From assembly GCA_020633465.1 (NCBI GenBank), contig JACKDN010000026.1:1-64000 (forward strand): a stretch of 64,000 bases of DNA. The letters run 5' to 3'. The notes beneath the pieces are model-generated. The model was not told the DNA's origin and did no database searches. It saw only the letters and a program-made list of their open reading frames with translations. How positions within the stretch are numbered: the first letter of the stretch is position 1; every line of letters starts with the position of its first letter. This document shows, in pieces, positions 33,077-41,930 of the stretch. The position numbers were made by a program, and so were the translations under genes. Source of the DNA: Myxococcales bacterium. Its GTDB lineage: Bacteria > Myxococcota_A > Bradymonadia > UBA7976 > UBA1532.

Positions 33077-33810
33077 CGGTCGATCTCCTCGTCCACGTCG
33101 GTGGGGGCCAGGGCGAAGGTCAGGGCGTAGTTCTGGTGCGCGCCGTCGCGCAGGGCCTCTTCTTCCGTGTCGCCGCACTGCCGGCGCAGCTCGCGCGCGA
33201 GGCGGTCTGCCAGCTGCTCGACGCGCGCGGGATCGGCGACGAACGACAGGGTGCGGGCCAGCGAGGGTCCGGGGCCGTTGAGGAAGCGGCTCACGACGGC
33301 CGCCGCGATCACGTCGAGCTGGTGGTTCAGGCCGTCGATGCGCGCGGCGAGCGCGTCCTCGACCAGCGACACGTAGGCGCGATCGACGACGAAGGTGTCG
33401 TCGCCCAGCGCGCGCACGCGGCCGCTGCCGACCAGGCCCTCGACCGTGCGGCGCACGTCGTCGGGCGGCGCGTCGAGGTCGGCGGCGACCGCCTCGACCG
33501 TGCGCGCCTCGCCGAGCGCGTCCTCGACGCGGCGCGCGAACTCGACCTCACGGGCGGGCGCCAGGAAGTCGCCGCGCAGCTGCTTCTCCAGCGTCGCGAC
33601 GGTGCGCGGCGACATGTCCAGCGCGCGGGCGATGTCGGTGTGCGGCAGGCCGCGGGCCAGCCGGAGTTCTTCGAAGTAGGCCAGCCGGCACAGCGATTCG
33701 AGCGCCTTGAGGGGCAGCCGGAAGCGCCGGGCCAGCCGGACGGCGGGGCGCAGCAGGGCGTAGACGAGACGCCGCTGCAGGCCGGTCGGGCTGGGGGGTG
33801 GGGTGTTCAT
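33073..33810 (-). CDS. Putative DNA-binding regulator (DUF6502-like)
   Basis: 245 residues. N-terminal LLRPAVRLARRFRLPLKALE and LCRLAYFEELRLARG, then a helix-turn-helix-like segment (THTDIARALDMSPRTVATLEK is approximated by HTDIARALDMSPRTVATL). A second winged-helix-like region covers RTVEAVAADLDAPPDDVRRT. This resembles DUF6502-type regulators of Myxococcota; the assignment is tentative. It precedes and overlaps the lipoprotein gene, and it is preceded by the G-rich minisatellite. Confidence 0.55.
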   Translation of the reverse strand: MNTPPPSPTGLQRRLVYALLRPAVRLARRFRLPLKALESLCRLAYFEELRLARGLPHTDIARALDMSPRTVATLEKQLRGDFLAPAREVEFARRVEDALGEARTVEAVAADLDAPPDDVRRTVEGLVGSGRVRALGDDTFVVDRAYVSLVEDALAARIDGLNHQLDVIAAAVVSRFLNGPGPSLARTLSFVADPARVEQLADRLARELRRQCGDTEEEALRDGAHQNYALTFALAPTDVDEEIDR

Positions 33811-33843
33811 GGGGTGGAGTGTGCAGGATGGTGGTGGTTGGAT

Positions 33844-33855
33844 GCAAATTTTTGC
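33844..33855. promoter_or_regulatory. AT-rich inverted repeat upstream of the regulator gene
   Basis: GCAAA-TT-TTTGC, 34 bp before the regulator start, in one of the few AT-rich spots of the window. It may be part of the promoter or an autoregulatory operator. A run of four GTTGCC-like hexamers is at about 33911-33936. Confidence 0.35.
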
Positions 33856-33959
33856 GTGTTGATTGTTGTGGTTTGCGTGGTGGGGGTTGGGTCGTCGCGG
33901 CGGCCGGGCGTTGCCGTTGCCGTTGCCGTTGCTGTCGCCGAGGAGCCCCGCAGGGTCGG

Positions 33960-34520
33960 TGGGGTGGGGGTCGGAGCGGCGAGGGGGAGGGCGAGGGCAC
34001 GGTCAAGGTCAAGGTCAGGGGTAGGGGGCGCGGCCTGCGGGCGTTGGGGTGGGGTCAGGGGTGGGGGCGCGGCAGGGGGAGGGCACAGTCAAGGTCAAGG
34101 TCAGGGGCAGGGGCGCGGCCTGCAGGCGTTGGGGTGGGGTGAGGTGGGGGGGCGGGGGGGGAGGGCAAGGGCGAGGGCAAGGGCAAGGGCAAGGGTGGCG
34201 CGGCCTGCGGGCGTTGGGGTGGGGTGAGAGTGGGGGGGCGGCAGGGGGAGGGCACAGTCATGGTCAAGGTCAGGGGCAGGGGCAGGGGGCGGCCTGCGGG
34301 CGTTGGGGTGGGATCCGGGCGGGGGGCGCGGCAGGGGGGAGGGTACGGTCAAGGTCAGGGGCAGGGGGGGCGCGGCCTGCGGACGTTGGGGTGGGGTGAG
34401 AGTGGGGGCGCGGCTTTCGGGCACGGGCACGTGCACGGGCACGTGCACGTCGGGGGGGCGGCCTGCGGGCGTTGCGGTGGGGTGGGCGTGGGGGGCGCGG
34501 CAGGGGGCGCGGCGCTTGTT
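33960..34520. repeat. G-rich minisatellite, six units of about 86 bp
   Basis: The anchor CGGCCTGCGGGCGTTGGGGT recurs with small changes at 34031, 34116, 34201, 34290, 34373 and 34459, spacing 85, 85, 89, 83 and 86 bp. Between anchors lie GGGGGCGCGGCAGGGGGAGG and AGTCAAGGTCAAGGTCAGGG blocks. The plus strand is full of G3-G7 runs, the minus strand C-rich. No conserved frame runs through all units. The 33811-34529 gap has no other gene. Confidence 0.85.
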
Positions 34521-34529
34521 GGAGGCGTG

Positions 34530-35652
34530 CTACTCCGGCGGGATGTAGCAGGTGAAGTCCTCGTCGCAGATGTACCCGTCGTCGGTGCGGCACTGCTCGT
34601 CGGACTGGCAGCCGACCAGGCACACCGGCACGGCGAAGTCGTCGAGATCCCAGCAGGTGCCGTCGCCGGGGCAGTCGAAGTCGTCCTCGCACTCGATCGA
34701 GCAGTAGCCCTGGGGCAGGACGTCGACGCAGACGCCGTCGGGGCCGCAGTCGGCGTCGCGATCGCAGGGGCCGCCCAGGTCGCCGGCGATGGGGCCGCCG
34801 CCGCAGGAGGCGGCGCCGGCGCAGTCGGCGTCTTCGCAGTCGGTGCGGCCGTCGCCGTCGTTGTCGACGCCGTCGATGCAGAAGCCGACCTCGTCGGCGC
34901 GGCACACGCTGACCAGGGGGTTGCGGCGGCAGCTGTTGTCGTCGCAGTCGGTGAAGCCGTTCTCGTCGTCGTCGCGCCCGTTGTCGCAGGCCTCGTCGGT
35001 GTTCTCGACCGGGCCGCAGACGGTCACCCACGGGTTGCGGGCGCAGGCGAAGTCGTCGCAGTCGGTGTGGCCGTTGCCGTCCTGGTCGATGCCGTCGTCG
35101 CACAGGGCGTCGCTGTTCTCGCGCGCGCCGAGGCAGACGGTCACCGCCGGGTTGTAGGTGCAGTGGTAGTCGTCGCAGTCGACGAAGCCGTCGCCGTCGT
35201 CGTCCAGCCCGTTGCTGCACAGGACGTCGCCGGTCTCGGTGCCCTCGGCGGGGGGCGGCGTGCTCGCGTCGGGGCGGGCCAGCGCGCCGTCGGCGCCTGG
35301 GGCGGCGCCGTCGGCGCCCGGCTGGGCCGCGTCCTGCCCGGGCACCGCGCCGTCGGGCGCGGGCGGCGCGGCGTCCAGATCGCCGGGGCCCGCGTCGCCG
35401 GCAGGCGGCGCGGCGTCAGGAGCCACCGCCGCCCCCGCCCGCGTCGTCGACCGGCGGCGCGGCGTCCGGCGTCGGGCCGGCTCCGCGGTCGGGCGTGACC
35501 GCCGCGTCCGCCGTCGGCACGGGCGCCGCGTCGGCGATCACCCGCGCGTCGCGGATGCGCGCGTCCACCGGCGTCCCGCCCTCGTCGTCCTCGTCATCGC
35601 AGCCGACCACCAGGGCCGACAGCAGCATCGGGAGCAGCGCGTAGCGTTTCAT
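34530..35652 (-). CDS. Secreted lipoprotein with Asp-rich DGxDxDxDG repeats, split by an apparent frameshift
   Basis: The N-terminal frame (ATG 35652) has a lipoprotein signal (LLSALVVGC) and an Asp/Ala/Pro linker and stops after a poly-Gly tract at 35416. The other frame continues PDAAPPAGDAGPGDLDAAPP. Removing one base from the G-rich tract near 35425-35437 makes one protein of about 373 residues. Four repeats follow, each with C-x-D/N-G-x-D-D/Q-D-x-D/N-G-x-x-D-C-D-D-x-x-C, calcium-binding-like loops, then a Cys-rich end (CDRDADCGPDGVCVDV, CPGDGTCWDL). Likely a surface adhesion or structural protein; no enzyme motif. Confidence 0.65.
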
Positions 35653-35709
35653 GGCGGCGCACCCTAGCGGAACCACCCCGTCGCCGTCAGGTCGAAGTGC
35701 GCCCTGGGG

Positions 35710-36441
35710 TCAGGGGGTCAGGACGCGCAGCGCGCGCGCGACGCGGGCGGCGACCGCGGTGGCGGCGGCGCGGTCGCTCAGCAGATCCTGCCGGACCTCG
35801 AGCTCCAGGTGCGGCGCGCCCAGCGCGCGGCCGTGGCGCTCGATCGCGTAGATCAGCCCGTTGCGCCCGCTGTAGGGCGCGTTGAGGGCGGTCGCGAAGC
35901 CCTCGGCGCGCAGCGCCTCGGCCAGGCGCGCGGCGTCCTCCTCCAGGTCGTCGAACAGCACGCCCACCTCCATCGGGCGGGGCGCGCCGGCGAAGGTGGG
36001 CGTGAAGCTGTGCACGCTGACGAAGTACGCCGGGCCGCGCGCCAGGCGGCGGCGCGCCGTGGCCTCGACGGCCGCGTGGTAGGGCCGCCACAGCGCCTCG
36101 AGCCGCGCCTCGATGGCCGCCGCCGCGAGCCCCTGGTTGAAGCTCACCGGGTGTCCGTCGCAGTGCGTCACCACCAGCGACGGGCTGTCGGGCGGCCGGT
36201 TGGGATCGACCAGCAGCCGACTGAAGTCGCTCAGCACGGCGACGCCGTCGGTCAACTCGACCAGCGCCTCGGTCACCCAGGCCGCCCCCGGGTCCCAGCC
36301 CCAGTGATCGTCCAGCACCGCGCGGTCGGCGGCCGTGGCCTCGACGCCCACCAGCCGGTTGCTGGCGTGCTCGCAGCTGAGGAACGGGCCGGCGGCGCGG
36401 TCGGGATCGCCGACGACGCGAAAGGGCGGGCGGTGGGGCAT
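35710..36441 (-). CDS. N-formylglutamate amidohydrolase-like protein
   Basis: 243 residues. Family signature elements: FLSCEHASNRL (Glu and His metal ligands), DHWGWDPGAAWVTEAL, SDFSRLLVDPNR, SVHSFTPTF (His) and LNAPYSGRNGLIYAIERHG followed by LELEVRQDLL. These fit the FGase (HutG-type) zinc hydrolase fold. Substrate is uncertain, as family members also act on other N-acyl amino acids. No histidine degradation genes adjoin it. Confidence 0.85.
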   Translation of the reverse strand: MPHRPPFRVVGDPDRAAGPFLSCEHASNRLVGVEATAADRAVLDDHWGWDPGAAWVTEALVELTDGVAVLSDFSRLLVDPNRPPDSPSLVVTHCDGHPVSFNQGLAAAAIEARLEALWRPYHAAVEATARRRLARGPAYFVSVHSFTPTFAGAPRPMEVGVLFDDLEEDAARLAEALRAEGFATALNAPYSGRNGLIYAIERHGRALGAPHLELEVRQDLLSDRAAATAVAARVARALRVLTP

Positions 36442-36547
36442 GGCGTGCTCCGCGCGGGCGTGCGATGAGAGGGCACGGTACACGGGCGCGGCCGCCGCGG
36501 AACAGCGCCCGGGCGACCGCGGTTGTGCGACCCGACCTCGGAGGCCC

Positions 36548-38834
36548 ATGGATCCACCCGCGCCCCGCGCCCGCCGATGGCCGCGCCGCCTGCTGCTTTT
36601 GATCGCCGCGGTCGGCGTCGGCGCGGGCGCGTCGGCCCTCGGCGTCGAGCCGCTGCTGGCCGACGCCGTGCGGCGCGAGGCCGCGGCGCGCGGCGTCGCG
36701 CTCGACTGGGCCACCCTGGACTGGCGCCTCTCGCTGACCGAGCGCGGCCTGCGCGTGACCCTGCGCGACGTGCGGGCGGACACGCGCCGCGGCGCCGTCG
36801 AGGCCGACGCGCTGGTCGTGTTCGTCCGCCTTGCCCGAGGCGCGGCCCGGCCGCCTCTCGGCGCGCGGCGTGCGGCTGCCCGCGCGGCCCGAGGTCGCCC
36901 TCGAGGTCGTCGACGCCCAGCCCGCGCCGGGCGGCTGGCGCGGGCGCGCCGAAGGCACCCTGACCGACCGTCGCCTGCAACGGCCGCTGCCCTTCGTGGC
37001 CGAGGGCGGGCTGATCGACGGCGCCGTCGCGCTCGAGCTGACCGGCCCCACCGGCCCGCTGCTGGTCGAGCAGCCGGTCGCCGGCGGCCACGTCACCGTG
37101 CCGCGGGTGCGAGTGCAGCGCGCCGACGGCGTCTGGCGGGCCGAGGCGCCGATCGGCGCCGTCGCGCGCGGCTGGGCCCTCACCGGCGCCGATCTGCGCG
37201 TTGAGCGGGCCGACGGCCGGTGGCGCCTGAACCTGGCCGGCGGGCGGCTGCGGCGGCTGGCCCTCGAGCCTGCCGGCGCCGCGGCGGACGCCCCCTCGCC
37301 CGGCGCCGAGGTCGACGCGCTGCTCGACGCCGTCGAGGTGCACGTCACCGATCTCGACCTGCGGCTGACCGACCCCCGCCTGCCCGCGCCCTTGGCGGTG
37401 ACCGTCGAGGCGGCCCGCTGGGCGGACGGCGTCGGCTCGCTGACCGCGCGCACGCTGGGCGGCGTCGTCGAGGTGCTCGCCGACACGGCGGGCCCCGATC
37501 ACCACCCGCGCGGGCTGGACGTCGTCGTGGCCGACCTCGACGCGCGCAGCCTGGCCACCTGGCTCGGTCGCGGCGCCGAGCACGTCGCGGGGCGCCTGGA
37601 CGGGCGCCTGACCGCGTTGGCGCTGGACGAGGCGCTGCCCGGCCCGGCCTGGGTGCGGCTGGAGGCGGCCGTGCGCGAGGGCGTCGTCGACCACCGCGGG
37701 CTGGCCGAGGCGCCGGTGGACGGCGTCGACGGCCGCGTCACGCTGGTCGGCGCCTGGCGCCCCGACCTCGCCGGCTGGACGGTGCCCGAGGTCGAGCTCG
37801 CGCGGGGCCCCCTGCGCGTGCGGGGCGCCGCGCGCCTCGACGACGCCGACGTCGCGCCCCGGCTGGGTCTCGAGCTGGCCGTCGATCCCATCGACTGCGC
37901 CGCCGCCTACGCCGCGGTGCCGCGCGCCCTGCTGGGCCCGGTGGCGGGCGCGCGGCTGCGCGGTACGCTCGCCACCCGGGCCACCCTCGACCTGCCCCTG
38001 TGGGACGCGCGCCACCTCGACCTGAAGCTGATCGCCTTCGACGACGCCTGCGCGGTCGACGATCTGGGGCTGTCACCCGCCGATCTGCCCGGCGCGCCCA
38101 CCCTCGAAGGCCGCCCCGTCGACGCCGAGCGGGCGCGCGACGTGGCCTGGCTCGAGGCCGACTTCGTGCGCGCCGTCCCCGAGGCGCGCCGCCCGGTCCA
38201 AGTGGGCCCCGGCGCGCCGGGCTACGTCCCGCTCGCCGCGCTGCCGGACCACGTCCGCGCCGCCATGTGGCTCAGCGAAGAGGTCGGCTTCGCCCGCGGC
38301 AACGCGCTCAGCGCCCACCTGATCGAGCGCGCCCTGAAGCTGGATCTCGAGGCCGGCCGCTTCGTCTACGGCGGCAGCACCATCACCCAGCAGCTGGTGA
38401 AGAACCTGTTCCTGCAGCGCCGTAAGACGCTGGCCCGCAAGGTGCGCGAGGCGGTCATCGCCGCCCGCGTCGCCGACGCGCTGCCCCGCGACCGCGTGCT
38501 CGAGCTGTACCTCAACTGCATCGAGTTCGCGCCGGACGTCTACGGCATCGGCGCGGCCGCCGCGTACTACTTCCAGAAGCCGGCCAGCGCGCTCACCGTG
38601 CCCGAGGCGGTGTTCCTCGCGCGCATGAAGCCGCACCCGCGCTTCGGTCCGGTGATGAAGCGGCGCGGCTCCACCGGGCACGCGGTCGCGTGGCACAAAT
38701 ACAACGGCAACATCTTGAATCGACTACAGAAAGTGGGCGCGGCCTCGGCCGAGGCCGTCGCGGCCGCGCGGGGCTTCGAGCTGCGCTGGGCGCCCGACGG
38801 CACCTACCTGGGCGACCGGCCCGACGACGGATGA
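36548..38834 (+). CDS. GT51 peptidoglycan transglycosylase with long AsmA-like N-terminal region, split by an apparent frameshift
   Basis: The first frame gives a membrane anchor (LLLLIAAVGVGAGASAL) and a beta-rich start; at about 36831 the frame changes, and deleting one T in CCTTGCCC joins ...VFVRL to PEARPGRLS, giving about 761 residues. The middle (about 100-550) is a repetitive beta region like AsmA/DUF3971 proteins. The last 200 residues are a GT51 domain: MWLSEEVGFARGN (catalytic Glu), GGSTITQQLVKNLFLQRRKT and REAVIAARVADALPRDRVLE plus LYLNCIEF. No penicillin-binding domain, so a monofunctional glycan polymerase. It overlaps the GspF-like start (ATGA). Confidence 0.8.
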
Positions 38835-39815
38835 TTGCGACGCGCCGGGTGACGGCGCAGGGTGGGGTGATGGCCGCGGACACCGAACATCTCGAGGCGC
38901 TGGCTGCGCTGCTCGCCGGCGGGGCCGAAGCGTCGGACGCGCTGGCCGTGCTGCAGCGCGCGGGCGGCGCGCCCGGGGCCTGGGCGCGGGCGCTGGCCGC
39001 GGCGGCGCGGGCGGGTGATCTGGGCGGGGCGCTGGCGCAGTCGGGCGCGGTCACGCCGGGCGAGGTGGCGGCGGCCGGCGCGCGCGCGGCACGTCGGTAC
39101 GGCGAGCGGGCTGCGGCGCGTGGTCGCGGCCCGGCGGCGGTGGGCGGCGCGCCAGCGCGCGCTGCTCGGCGCCCTGGCGCTGCCGGGGCTGCTGGTGCTG
39201 ACCTCGGCGGTGGCGGTGCGCCTGGTGTCGGCGGTCTTCTTCGGCAGCGGGCTGGGCGCGATGGTGGTCGACGTCCTGCCCTTCGGCCTGGCCGTCGTCG
39301 CGGCGCTGCTGCTGCGGGGCGAGCCCGCGGCCTGGTGGGCGCGCGTGCCGGGCCTGCGCCGCCTGCACTTCGCCGCCGCCGAGGCCTCGCTGGCCGAGGG
39401 CATGGCCGAGGGGCCGCCCCAGGAGGCGTTCGCCGCCGCCGCCGGCGAGGATCCGCTGGGTCGGGCGGCCGCCGACGCCGCCACGCGCTTGCGGCAGGGC
39501 GTGCCCCTCGCCGAGGCGCTGCCCCGCCCCCCGCTGATCAGCGACGGGCTGGCGCTGGCGATGCACACCGCGACCGCGCTGGGCGACGGCGAGCGCCTGC
39601 GCGTCTTCGCGCAGCAGCGCCGCGCCGAGGCCGCTCGCGGGCGCCTGCTGGCCGTCAAGGTGCTGGCCTGGGGGGCGGTGGTGTTCGCGACGCTGCGCAG
39701 CCTGGGGGCGGTGGGCGACGCTCAGCTCGGCGGCATCCTCGATCCGCTCGGCGGGCAGCTCGAAGGCGGCGACGCCCAGGAGTTGATGCGGCTGTTGGAG
39801 GGTGGGGGGCTGTGA
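38831..39815 (+). CDS. GspF-like (type II secretion / type IV pilus platform) membrane protein, split by an apparent frameshift
   Basis: The first frame begins MIATRR and has LEALAALLAGGAEASDALAV and AGDLGGALAQSGAVTPGEVA, the cytoplasmic T2SSF domain pattern. At about 39110, removing one G from GAGCGGGCTG joins it to the second frame (LRRVVAARRRWAARQRALLG), giving about 327 residues. Membrane helices are LLGALALPGLLVLTSAVAVR, VVDVLPFGLAVVAALLL and the C-terminal VKVLAWGAVVFATLRSL, with a second T2SSF-like half between. No other secretion genes are near, so it may work with the coupled transglycosylase. Confidence 0.65.
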
Positions 39816-39985
39816 GTCGCGGGGCGCCTGTTGCGCACGGAGGGATCGAGGGACGTGTGTCATCGACGGCACCGTTCCAGACGCGAAGAATCAACGATTT
39901 CCGAAGGGGACTCCTTGCTTCCGCGACGCCGGGCCGCGCATTCGGCGCGTGCACGGCGAAGTGCCCGAGACGTGCGACAGGGCTC

Positions 39986-40594
39986 CTAGGCGAGGGTCAA
40001 GGCGCCGCGAAGATCGCTGATGAACCGGCCCAGTTCGGGCCGGCGCTTGCCAGCCCGATAAGGATCCATGGCCGAGACGATGTCTGCCGCAACCTCCTGC
40101 ATCGGTGTCGTCAGCACCGGGAAGTTGGCCGCGGCCATCGTGTTGTGGAGCAGGTCTTTGTAAAGGCCGCGGCTCTTCCGCTCGGGCTCGGGCGGCGGCG
40201 CGCAGCCCACGACCTCCGTGAAGGCTGCCGGGTCGGCCATTGCCCATCGTTCGATGTACGGATCGGGGCACCCGAGGACGGCCTGGGGAAAGAGTGATCG
40301 GTCCAGAACGCGCTCGATTTGCTGGGCGCGACCGTGCGGTCCGTAGCTGTTCGCGTCGATCGTCACCACCAGGAGGTCGGGGATGCCCGCCTCCAAGCGA
40401 TTGCTTTGCAGCCGTTGCCAGACCTTGAGCTCTTCCAACGCCCGGGACGCTCCGCCTCGGCCGCACTGAAGTCGAACGTCGACGAGGAGCCCAGCCTCGT
40501 TTGCGAGACGCTTGATGAGTGCGCCTACGAAGGCTTCGTGCGCTTCGTCTTCGCAGTAGACGTCGACTCGTTTCGACCGCTGGTCAGCCATCAA
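39986..40594 (-). CDS. Putative TOPRIM/DUF4276-like nuclease partner of the AAA ATPase
   Basis: About 202 residues. VDVYCEDEAHEAFVGALIKR supplies an N-terminal acidic pair after a strand, and LLVVTIDANSYG has an Asp after a strand, the layout of a TOPRIM-type metal site; MADPAAFTEVVG follows. The match is by pattern only. The start overlaps the ATPase stop by 8 to 11 bases, and both genes have lower GC than the flanks. Such ATPase plus TOPRIM-like pairs are common anti-phage modules in which the small protein is the effector. Confidence 0.55.
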   Translation of the reverse strand: MMADQRSKRVDVYCEDEAHEAFVGALIKRLANEAGLLVDVRLQCGRGGASRALEELKVWQRLQSNRLEAGIPDLLVVTIDANSYGPHGRAQQIERVLDRSLFPQAVLGCPDPYIERWAMADPAAFTEVVGCAPPPEPERKSRGLYKDLLHNTMAAANFPVLTTPMQEVAADIVSAMDPYRAGKRRPELGRFISDLRGALTLA

Positions 40595-41876
40595 TCCAAC
40601 CGCGCTGGTAGACCGCGGTCAGCAGCGCCTCCTCGTCGGGGTCGCGAAGGGCCTTGGCTGCCTCGGAGTCCGCCAACAAGGGAAGATCCAAGTGAAGGGG
40701 CTCGATGGTGGTGGCCCGGCTTCGAGCTGCGACCTTGAGAATACGAATGTCATCGCGCTCTTCATCGGCCTGAGCAAGGCGGGCCACAGCCGCGGCAAAT
40801 CGAGGAGAGTGCGTCGTCACGACGACCTGCCGATCTTGGCGCCGAGCCATGTTGACGACGAGCTGAGCCACCGTGTCGATACGGCGAGGATGTACACCGT
40901 TCTCGGGCTCCTCGAACGCGATGAGACGGCCGCTGCCGGGGCTGGCGGCGATCGCGCAGAGCGCCAGCAGGCGCAGGGTGCCTTCTGACAGGACCCGGGA
41001 CGAGAAGGGGGTGCCGTGCTGCTTGACGACGACATCGAGTGTAGCCCGTGCCGGATCAAGGTCGACGTCGAGGCCATCGATGGGCAGCATCGTCGCGAGT
41101 GCTCGACCGATGGCCTTGAAGTACCGCAGCGTTGACGGGTCGTTCTTCAGGCCGTGCAGGAAGGGTGCAATGAACTCCCCGCGCGCGCCGATGTGATCGA
41201 CCTCGCGGGGTGGTTGAGCCGCGCGCATCGCACTCCGCGGGTCGAGGTAGTAGATGCGCCAAGCGCCCAGTTCGGCACGCAGGCGGTCGAAGTCGGGATA
41301 GCGGCGGTCGCCACTGAACTGCTGGTTCGAGGCGACGGTGTGGGGGAGTCCGATGTCTTCTCGGATTGGAGCGCCGGGACGGCTCAGGTGGCGCACCAGG
41401 AGATGCGTTGGTCGGCTCGAGTCTTCGCCGTCGCCGCGCGCCGTCTCGATCCGAGGTCTGAAGCCCGACCGTGGCTCTCCGTTGGCGCCCAGGCGGGTCA
41501 TGTGCTCCGAGGTGACCGCCAGCGTCCCGGTCGCTGGTTCGATCGCGACGCCTACTCCGTACCGAAGGCGATGGGCGTCCGGTGGCCCCTCGACCGTCAG
41601 ATCTGCTTCCAGCGCCATTTCGATGCGAGCGCGCTCGAGTTGCTCGGCCAAGCCGCCTCTCGGCAGTGTGAAGCCCTCGAGGGGATAACCTCGCAGCGCC
41701 CCTTCGAATGCATCGACGAGGGTGCGCTCGGTGACCAGACGGGACAGGAGAACGAGCGCCTCGAGGAAGTTGCTCTTCCCGGCCGAGTTCGGACCGATCA
41801 GGACCGTCAATCGACCCAGCGGGACGTCGACATCCTGCAGCGACTTGAAGCCGCGAACTCGGATGCGCTCAAGCAT
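40584..41876 (-). CDS. AAA15/AAA21-type ABC-like ATPase (defence-type)
   Basis: 430 residues. MLERIRVRGFKSLQDVDVPL begins an SMC/OLD-like fold; Walker A is GPNSAGKS, the signature is VLSEGTLRLLAL, Walker B is IAFEEPENGVHP and the switch His is VVTTHSPRFA. The central part is typical of AAA ATPases of the RecF/OLD branch. Such proteins sense phage or damaged DNA and activate a nuclease. Codon use is less GC-biased than in the neighbours, which suggests transfer. It sits 54 bp downstream of the PLD gene stop on the same strand. Confidence 0.85.
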   Translation of the reverse strand: MLERIRVRGFKSLQDVDVPLGRLTVLIGPNSAGKSNFLEALVLLSRLVTERTLVDAFEGALRGYPLEGFTLPRGGLAEQLERARIEMALEADLTVEGPPDAHRLRYGVGVAIEPATGTLAVTSEHMTRLGANGEPRSGFRPRIETARGDGEDSSRPTHLLVRHLSRPGAPIREDIGLPHTVASNQQFSGDRRYPDFDRLRAELGAWRIYYLDPRSAMRAAQPPREVDHIGARGEFIAPFLHGLKNDPSTLRYFKAIGRALATMLPIDGLDVDLDPARATLDVVVKQHGTPFSSRVLSEGTLRLLALCAIAASPGSGRLIAFEEPENGVHPRRIDTVAQLVVNMARRQDRQVVVTTHSPRFAAAVARLAQADEERDDIRILKVAARSRATTIEPLHLDLPLLADSEAAKALRDPDEEALLTAVYQRGWIDG

Positions 41877-41930
41877 GGTCGCGAGTGTGCACTGATCCGA
41901 GGCGCGTCGCCATCAAGTGCTGGTCGGGGC

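Noticed and set aside
33960..34520. CRISPR array in the G-rich repeats
   Set aside because: Units are about 86 bp and change throughout; there are no constant short repeats with unique equal-length spacers, and no cas genes are near.
38688..38730. Sixth copy of the interspersed repeat inside the transglycosylase gene
   Set aside because: Only short words (GCCCACTTT, GTGCCAC) match and they lie in conserved coding sequence.
20575..39815. Programmed ribosomal frameshifting in the five split genes
   Set aside because: The shifts go in both directions and lack a common slippery heptamer or downstream structure, so sequence errors are simpler.
40584..41876. Housekeeping RecF
   Set aside because: The gene is paired with a small overlapping partner, has lower GC than its surroundings and lies away from dnaA/dnaN/gyrB.
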